Source: Cannabis sativa (taxonomy: Eukaryota > Streptophyta > Magnoliopsida > Rosales > Cannabaceae). From it: a stretch of DNA of 64,000 nucleotides. The notes beneath the pieces are model-generated. The model worked only from the letters and a program-made list of their open reading frames with translations. It was not told the DNA's origin and searched no databases. The DNA is taken from contig NC_083601.1 in the NCBI RefSeq assembly GCF_029168945.1, positions 71,909,595-71,973,594 on the forward strand. Direction: 5' to 3'. This document shows, piece by piece, positions 56,900-64,000 of the stretch (the stretch's first letter is position 1; each line of letters begins with the position of its first letter). A program made the position numbers and the translations under genes.

Positions 56900-59165
56900 T
56901 ACTGCTTGATTTTAACGGTAGCAATTACAAATTATTGTCTTCTTAATTTTACTGTTTGTTTTTCCTTCACTTTCTTTTAGTTATTTTATTAACTCTATTT
57001 TGTGCAAATAATCTAAACAATGTAATGTTGATTAATTAAAATTGAACATGAGAAAGTCTTATTAATAGGGTCGATTGATGTAGCTGTAGTCTTATTAATG
57101 ATTTGAACAATGTAATGTAATGTTGATGTGCATTGCAAGACATTTGTTTGATAAAATGTCAGAAAGGGAGCATTTTGATGATAAAGAAATACGAGAAAGC
57201 AAAGAAGCAGAGTAAGATCAATGAAAACTCTCATGAAGCAACCTTCCAAATTACAAGTTTTATTTTTATTCGTTTCTATTTTTCTTTTCTTTCAATCAAT
57301 GATTCAATATTCATTTTATTTAGATCAGATAAATCAAATTCAGATAAGCAAGTTGGCTTGTCGTGAGTTGAGCTTGGAATAGTTTGAAAGTTTTAAGGAT
57401 GGGAGCTAACATTGTCGTCATGATTCATGAAGAATATTAAAAGGTTGCCATTGAGAGTTTTATGGAAATACTTTCGATTAAATAAACTTCTTATACTTAT
57501 GTGTAAATTTCTTCTTATAGATTAGAAATATATATTCTAAATTTTCTTCAACATTATCTTGGAGAAAGTCTCATAGGAATTAGGATTATCAACATGACAA
57601 ATTTAAGCACCTGCGAACATCTATATTTTTGAAAAAAATAAATAAACTAAAGCCAGTAGAATAGTTTAGTACATCTTTCGTCTCTCAGCTCTCAAAGGTT
57701 CTTCACTGTCTTTGTTCTTTTTTTTTTCTTTTTTTTTTCATTCTACCCCTTCTTGTGTGTGAACTTTATTTTATTTGGCAGGCCAACATCGAGAGAGCTT
57801 ATGGTGATGCCTAGAAATTTCTAGTGAACTTAATTTTATTCTTGTACACATGGGAATTTAAGATTAGTAATGCGATGGTTGGATGGTTGCTGCTTCTAGT
57901 AATTATTATTCTTATAGACAAATTTAAATATTTGAACTTAAGATTTCTTTTCGCATAATGTGGTGACTCAGTACACTTTCTGGACTGTGTAGGTACACAT
58001 GCCCATAGCAGGTCCACACTGGTCTTTTTGTTCATCCATGGTGAGCCACTGTTTGTTGGCAAACATTATCAGGATACGGCAATTTCAGACTTGATCATTG
58101 TTGCCCAATCAGAGACCTCAACTTGGAAAAGCCATATATGGTGAGAAATTTTTTCATTCTTTTCGTTGGTTTGGATCTAATCAAAAAGGATAGCTGGTTA
58201 TTATATACGTAAATATTTTTTGATGCATAACAAAGTACTATTAGATAATTGAACTTCAGGCAATATTGTAACTGATGTTTTCCTTTGCTGTACATGTGAG
58301 TTTATCTTTCTCTCTTTTTTATTTGAGCAGTTTATTATGTAATGTATATTTGATTTGTTATTATGTTGATGGAACAAAATCAAAGATGAGCTCAAACTCT
58401 AAGAAGGCTACATTGAATATACTCTTGACAGGGCAGGGAATGGTCAGTATTTGATGATGTTATTAGTACTTTTGCTATATTATTACTAGTAATTAATGAT
58501 GTTATTTGTTGACTTGTGGTTTTTAGAGATCATCTTTTAATGTCTCCCAATAAGCAGTTCAAGCAATACTAGCATCACAGATTACGCATGCAGATCCTCA
58601 GAGAATGTTTTAAGAGTTTGAGAGCAAGTGCCTTCAATTTTTTTTGTTTGCTTATTGTATTTCTAGTTTCTTTGTTGTTCATTTAATTTGGTTTGTATTG
58701 GGTAGTTTATTTTATTTCTCTTGTTCGTAACTCTGATTCATTGAGTCTGCTGTTTTAGTGTTTATGGACAAAGTACAATTCAAGGATTATATTGTAATTG
58801 AAATTTTTATGATTGACATTGTAATTTTTTATGTAATGAATAAATTTGTATAATGTTATTTAAATATAGCTTTGAATAATTTGTTTTTATTATATAATTT
58901 AAATGAACATAATCTAAATTAAAAAAAATTATAAATTAGTTTTATGACTAAATAATTAATTTATATAATTCTTTATTTATTATTGCCAATTAAATTATTT
59001 GGTCACAAAATATTACCCATTTTGTGACTAAATTTTATATTTTCTACTAATTCAATAACTATATATATATTTTATTTAAAAAAATATAATTTATATTAAT
59101 CACATTTTTTAAGAATAAAATTTGTAGTTAATATACATTCAATATAGTAATAATTAATCTTATGT
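56900..59165. other. Unassigned DNA with short exon-like scraps
   Basis: It is mostly AT-rich. Short segments look codon-like: around 57990-58140 ('STLVFLFIHGEPLFVGKHYQ', bounded by a donor-like tatatgg|tgag), around 58385-58440, and around 58555-58620 ('QAILASQITHADPQRMF'). None forms a gene model, and no family is recognised. Confidence 0.4.
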
Positions 59166-59269
59166 TTTAAGGTAACTAAATGATTACTTGGTACATATAA
59201 GTTATTAAATTATTTAAAGACTACTATTTTAGTTGTAAAAGATCATTAACTTTTACTGACTAACTATTT

Positions 59270-59563
59270 CGTCACGAATTTTAAAATTTTTAGTGACTAA
59301 ATAATTTTAGTCACCAACAATCATTAGTCTCCCTACTATTATAATTTGGCGCCAAAGTTTTAATGACTAAATACTATTTTAGTCACTAAAAATAACAAAC
59401 AGTGACTAAAAAATTGATCGTTGATTTTTTTGGTTCTAGTTAAACATTGTTTCATGACTAAAAATATTTACGACTAAATATTAGTCGCAAAATCTAACTA
59501 TTAGTGACTAAGTAGGTTTAGTCACAAAAAATCTAGTCGCTGAAAACTTATTTTCTTGTAGTG
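59270..59563 (-). repeat. CACTA-type terminus with GTGACTAA subterminal repeats
   Basis: From 59563 inward on the minus strand: CACTACAAGAAAATAAG, then gtgactaaac, tagtcacta, gactaatatttagtcg, gtgactaaaatag and similar. Subterminal tandem short repeats are transposase binding sites in CACTA elements. A 3-bp target duplication could be tta on the right, but its partner was not found. Confidence 0.65.
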
Positions 59564-59569
59564 TTAGAA

Positions 59570-60063
59570 CTAAAGAAGACAGAAGACTTCCCAAAATTAA
59601 TTATATTTAGGTTTAACTAACTGCATGCTGACCTTTCCGTGTAAACATCTAATAATTTGTTATCTTTTTATAAAAATAGATATATTGATATTGATTGATA
59701 TATATTGATATATTGATTGATTATGTCAAGTTTACTGAGATATGAGATGTCGTGTGTGTGGCATTAGTTTAGGAATTTCATTAATGATTATTAATTTAAT
59801 TTAATTAAAATACAAATTTTAATATATATTATTATTTTTGTTTGATTTTAAAATATTTTTATTTAATTTTTAAATTTTCAAATGAATTTTTAATTAAAAA
59901 ATACAAATTAATGATGTGGACCAATAAGAGAATGACAATTAGACTATGTCGGGTATCTACAGAATTTCCAAAACTTTAACAAAAAGTTTTTTTAATGCTA
60001 AAAATTTTTATTAGATATTTATCTGTAACTTTGAGTTAAACTTAAGTATTTTTGCTTTAAATA

Positions 60064-60096
<33 letters not shown>

Positions 60097-60180
60097 TCAT
60101 ACCAAATTTTTTTCGCCCAAATTTTCTTATTTTTCTCACACTACATTTGGGTCTTCCGCTCTCTCCGTCGTCGGGCATTC
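59570..60180. promoter_or_regulatory. Upstream region of the armadillo-repeat gene
   Basis: AT-rich, with an (AT)n run at about 60061-60086 about 95 bp before the start codon, then a C/T-rich leader ('cttccgctctctccgtcg'). No clear TATA box can be separated from the AT repeat. Confidence 0.4.
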
Positions 60181-62066
60181 ATGCGCAAGTTAGCTGCCCA
60201 ACTCGTCACTGTAAGCTTCATCTACAATTTCCTTTATTCATATTCTTTCTTTCTCTCTACTTTTAGTATATCTCAAGTATTCAAAAAAAAAAAAAAAAAT
60301 GAGACTTTCGGATTACAAATTTGGTGATCCTTGTGCAGCATTATTGCAGAAAAAGACCTATACGAAATGGGCAGAGTCGAAAATTTTCAACCCACAGTGA
60401 AGCAGGTTAATCACTCTTATCCTTTCAACTACTTAATTTGGGTTTTTACTTTTCTTGTCAAGGTTGTTCATTTCTGGAAATAATTTACCAAATTAAAATG
60501 TTTATTTTTAATTGAGATCGATTTTTTATGTATTGAGTGGCAGATGACCTTGCCTTGGAAAAAGATGCTGAAAGAAAAATTGGATGGGTGTTGAAACTGT
60601 TCTTTGCTGGGACTGCTACGTTTTTTGGTTACCAGATTTTTCCATACTTGGGTCTGTACTTGGATGTTTTCATTTCATCATTTACTATCTCAGTTTATTT
60701 CTTTCTTTTGTTACAGCATTTTAATATTATTTATATAATTATCCATGTAATGTACCAGGGGATAATTTGTTGCAGCAGTCATTGTCTCTTTTGCATGTAA
60801 AGGATCCGTTGTTTAAAAGAATGGGAGCTTCAAGATTAGCCCGTTTTGCTATTGATGGTAAGCTACTTGTTTGTGTCTCTGAAAGGACTTTTTATGTTTA
60901 ACTAAATGCCAATGAAAACTTAAATGCCCAGTTCTTTTTTGTTATTTATGATTGTTTCTCTTCAATTTAACTTCTCATTTGCCTTTTTTATTTATCACAA
61001 TGTTAATTGAAGTATTGGTTGGCTCATAAAGAAGTCAGGCAAGTGCTACCTTTGTTGTAGAGGGGAGAAAATGTTAGAGTTTGTGATGATACTGAATTAT
61101 AGAGAAAATGTCTATTGACAAACTAGTTAGTCGTTGTCATTCACAAGACACTTGGTGCTAGCTCAAGTTTACTTTTGGGTGTGTGGGAAAGGGAGGGTTT
61201 CAAAAGAAAAAAAAGTTTCACTCAATTATCTAGACTATACTTTGTCGTCAGTCAATTGAGAAAAAAGATTGATTCGTTCAATTATCTTTACTTTGTTATA
61301 GGTTATGTTGTTAGTTTCCTTCAGATACTTTTTATCTTAAGCTGGCTGTGCATTGGATTGTAACAGTTGATTTCTTGGACTTTAGAATTTATATATAAAA
61401 CTTGTTCTTTTCTTTTTAATGCTTAGATGAAAGAAGACTGAAAATTGTCGAAGTTGGTGGGGCTCATGAGCTCTTAAAGATGTTGGAGGCAGCTAAAGAT
61501 GACCGTACTCGTAAGGAAGCTTTAAAGGCTCTCTCGGCTATCTCAAAATCAGGTCAGACTCAGTTTTCCACTTTTCTAATATGCCTACGGAGCCATGACT
61601 AGTTTTGAATTCTGTTCTCGCTACCAAAACTTTTTTCAATTTTTTATTTTTTATTTTTCTTTCTTCCAATGAGTTCCTTATAGTCCCTTCAAATGCTTTA
61701 TACTAATAAAGATTTTCTAAGAGAACGATGGGCTTTGTGTAACTACACTTATGATACTCTACTTTCATTGTTGGTTGGAAAGAACATGTTAACTCTCTTG
61801 TATCAAGACAAGTTACAAGTACAATGGTCCTGTAACTAACTTATGATATGCTTGGCTTGGCTATATTTCAAAGCAAGTCCTTAACAATTTTCAGTTTTGT
61901 AATCTTTTTTCGCATTCCAGATAAAGCTGTTGAAGCATTACATCAAGCTGGCACAACTGCTATAATCAATTCTACCCCAAATTCCTCGCAGAATATTGAA
62001 ATCGAGCAGTACAAATCTAGCTTGTTGAAGAGATTCCATGATCTGAAATATGATGTTCCCTCATGA
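60181..62066 (+). CDS. Small armadillo-repeat protein, probably mitochondrial
   Basis: Six exons with GT-AG introns (60181-60210, 60339-60405, 60544-60651, 60759-60857, 61427-61552, 61921-62066) sum to 576 nt, 191 residues. The N-terminus MRKLAAQLVTHYCRKRPIRN is basic and free of acidic residues, followed by 'SRKFSTHSEA', which looks like a mitochondrial presequence and cleavage site. Residues about 50-68 (WVLKLFFAGTATFFGYQIF) form one likely membrane segment. The rest (about 70-165) is helical with armadillo-like repeats ('LARFAIDDERRLKIVEVGG', 'RKEALKALSAISKSDKAVEA'). I recognise a plant-conserved ARM-repeat superfamily type but no studied gene. All six exons keep phase, so the model is well supported. 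It would face the matrix or the intermembrane space. Function unknown. Confidence 0.85.
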
Positions 62067-62335
62067 ATTGAAATTGAGGAAATCTTTCTGACTCTATCTT
62101 CTCCCTCGGTTTTGTAAGGACATAGATGCAACAGCCAGCATGTCCTGCATGTTGGACAGTGAAACTGTAGTTTATTGTTTGAATTTTATGTAATCTGTTT
62201 AAAGAAATTAGCTTAGAGGTATGCTGGCGGCTTCTTTCTTACAGTGGCTGATCATTTCTTTTAAAGCACCTGGGGTTATAAACATGTATTCTCATACAGA
62301 TTCTGTTCCTGTGAAAGAAATAAGAGCAACCTTAT
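62067..62335 (+). other. 3' UTR region of the armadillo-repeat gene
   Basis: Non-coding DNA between the stop codon and the LINE tail. 'ttttatgtaatctgttt' near 62185 could be part of a plant polyadenylation region. The LINE end at 62336 therefore lies about 270 bp after the stop, tail-to-tail with this gene. Confidence 0.45.
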
Positions 62336-64000
62336 TGATTTTTTTTTTTTGATAATTAAGATGATTTTATTAAGAAAGCAAAAGCCAATTAAGGCAACAT
62401 AGTGACCACAAAGGGGGCCACATCCCTTACCAAACCAGAGACTTTGCATTTTTCCCTTCTCGCCCAAACAGCAAGAGAGTCAGCAATATAGTTATCTAGC
62501 CTGGGCACAAACGCAACAACAACCTCCTCAAAAGCAGAGTACAACTTCAAACAAGTAGTGAATAATGGGTAAACATTCCAGCCAAAGGGAATGGATTTTG
62601 CTTCAAAATCCAGCACAGCCGCCATAGAGTCAGTTTCAATTTGCACCTTTGTAACCTCCTTATCGCGCGCCATCTGCAGAGCCAAGGCAATGCCCAACAA
62701 TTCCCCCTCCAACACCCCCGAAACTATAGCATTGTCAACAGCTATCCACGAATCTCCAGAGATCTGTTGATTCAAGTTAACCACCGCAACCCCGACTTCC
62801 TCCTTAACTACTAAGGCATCAACTCTACATTGCCAGAAGCCAGGCTTATTTGGAGCTTTGAACGTTGCTAAGTTTGGTGGAGCAACAACATCAAACTGTC
62901 CACCACCCAATTCGCGCTTGCTAAATTCCGCAAGTCTCGCCATTATATTCTTCCACACCTGATTGACATCCCAAGGAACTCCTTTAAAAATGTATGCATT
63001 TCTCGTATTCCAGATGGCTTTGCACATGCACGCTATAAACATAATCAACTCTTCATCCGCAACCATTGTCCACCACATTCCAAAGTCCGATAAATTCTGC
63101 CAATTAAGATTATCCACCCTTATTCCCCAGCGATTCATAAACCATAAAAGCACGAGTAAAAGGACACTGGCAAAAAAGATGGAAGGCCGTTTCAGTGTCC
63201 TCATTATAGAAAACACAATTCCCATCCTGTATGGCACCAAGTCGAGCTTTGGTAGGGAGGATATCAGATACAATTTTCCAGGAGAAGAACTTAAGTCGAT
63301 GATGCATTTTAAATTTCCATAAGCGAACCCACATAACGTTTGGAGGAGAGAAACGTTGTTGATTGATTATCCAATAGGCACTTTTGACAGAAAATTCACC
63401 CGATTTTGCAGCATTCCAAAACACAATATCCCGGCCTTCCTGAATCGGTTTAATTCTGATTATATCCCTTGCTACCTCATTCACAAAACACTTTTTAATC
63501 AATTCTTCATTCCATCTTCGGGTGCCTTCGATAAACAGGTCATTGACTTTCCAAAGGGCCTGGTTGTTTACAAACTGAAATTTGTCCTTAATCTCCGAAG
63601 GCTGTCTGTCAGGGATCCACGGTCTGTCCCAAATCTCACACTCCCTATCAACTATCAGAATTCCAGCCCCTTGGAGGAAGATTTCCCTTGCCGCAAGCAA
63701 ACTTTTCCAGCTACGCGAATCCTCACCTTTCTTATCCACTGTCCAAGCCAAAGTAGTACGACAATACTTATCCAAGAACATCTTTACCCGAAATTTCTCC
63801 TTCCCCTGCAGAACCAGCCAGAAAAGCTTGGCGAGGAGAGCCACGTTCATGTCCGCAAATCGCCTGAATCCCAGCCCACCGCAGAGTTTCGGTTGGCAAA
63901 TGTCTCCCCAACTCTTCAAAGCACAATAATGTTTTTTGTCAATGTTTCCAATCCACCAAAGTTTAGCAATCACTCTGTCTAGCTCCATGCAAAGAGTCTT
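62336..64000 (-). mobile_element. LINE C (plant L1-type), 3' part, cut by window edge
   Basis: The minus-strand ORF2 enters from beyond 64000 and ends near 62389, followed by an A-rich tail (T run at 62339-62350 on the plus strand). Visible parts are the region after RT, the zinc ribbon and RNase H. It is better preserved than LINE A. Confidence 0.88.
62389..63988 (-). pseudogene. LINE C ORF2, zinc ribbon and RNase H, one frameshift
   Basis: The first frame (63988-63110) has 'VIAKLWWIGNIDKKHYCALK', 'GGLGFRRFADMNVALLAKLF', 'EFSVKSAYWIINQQR', 'LWKFKMHHRLKFFSWKIV' and 'ETAFHLFCQCPFTRAF', the plant zf-RVT region. The second (63273-62389) continues with 'RWGIRVDNLNWQNL' and an RNase H domain with its acidic residues in 'CRVDALVV', 'LEGELLGIALAL', 'IETDSMAAVLDF' and 'VPRLDNYIADSLA'. 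The switch is a single base near 63155. The endonuclease and RT lie beyond the window. No in-frame stop is seen otherwise, so the copy is young or was until recently coding. Confidence 0.85.

Larger units (their letters stand above)
55590..59563. mobile_element. Possible non-autonomous CACTA element carrying gene scraps
   Basis: The right end is clear: reversed, 59563 reads CACTACAAGAAAATAAG, a classic CACTA terminus. It is followed inward by many GTGACTAA/TAGTCAC units over about 59270-59545. The left end is uncertain. Around 55600-55860 there are repeated 'ttttgttactaaat' units and a degenerate match ('gattaaattttttgtga' versus reversed 'gactagattttttgtga'), but no CACTA string. Between them lie an S4 pseudogene and exon-like scraps, as in CACTA elements that capture gene fragments. 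The extent is inferred. Confidence 0.4.

Overview
This window is plant nuclear DNA made mostly of nested transposable elements. It holds two recognisable intact host genes near the right end. Long AT-rich stretches, GT-AG introns, Ty1/copia and Ty3/gypsy LTR elements, plant L1-type LINEs and a hAT transposon point to a eudicot. The style of the repeats and host proteins would fit Rosales, for example Cannabaceae, but that is an impression and was not tested by any search.

1-24.2 kb is a block of related Ty1/copia elements, all on the minus strand except one inverted LTR. Two near-identical units with a period of about 8.02 kb form a tandem array (internal region, LTR 5839-7781, internal region, LTR 13858-15800). 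Each unit keeps a gag gene and only fossil traces of pol. The array abuts a related element at 15801 that shows the opposite state: nearly intact protease-integrase and reverse transcriptase, but no gag. Two LTR fragments in inverted orientation (21346-22734 and 22738-24231) close the block.

24.2-29.9 kb holds a long candidate Ty3/gypsy LTR containing a small lysine-rich coding fragment, a decayed gypsy integrase tail, a 5'-truncated LINE end, and SINE-like and Helitron-like remnants.

29.9-50.1 kb is one plus-strand LINE of about 5 kb, split by three later insertions: a copia element with neither gag nor pol (32.9-42.7 kb), a 635-bp solo LTR (43102-43736), and a complete hAT transposon with an intact transposase and perfect 8-bp target duplication (44626-49504). 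The LINE reading frame rejoins cleanly across the solo LTR and the hAT.

50.4-54.0 kb is a 12-exon gene for the ribosome biogenesis factor NOP53. The LINE tail ends about 315 bp upstream of its start codon. From 54 to 59.6 kb there is AT-rich sequence with a fragment of a 40S ribosomal protein S4 gene and a CACTA-type transposon terminus. A six-exon gene for a small, probably mitochondrial, armadillo-repeat protein lies at 60181-62066. The window ends inside a minus-strand LINE (62336 onward).

The copia families share LTR termini, a tRNA-Met-type primer site, a polypurine tract and a conserved leader. The leader carries a duplicated motif in all of them, and two of the three families carry a hairpin with compensatory base changes. 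This suggests that gag-only, pol-only and empty elements form a complementing set.
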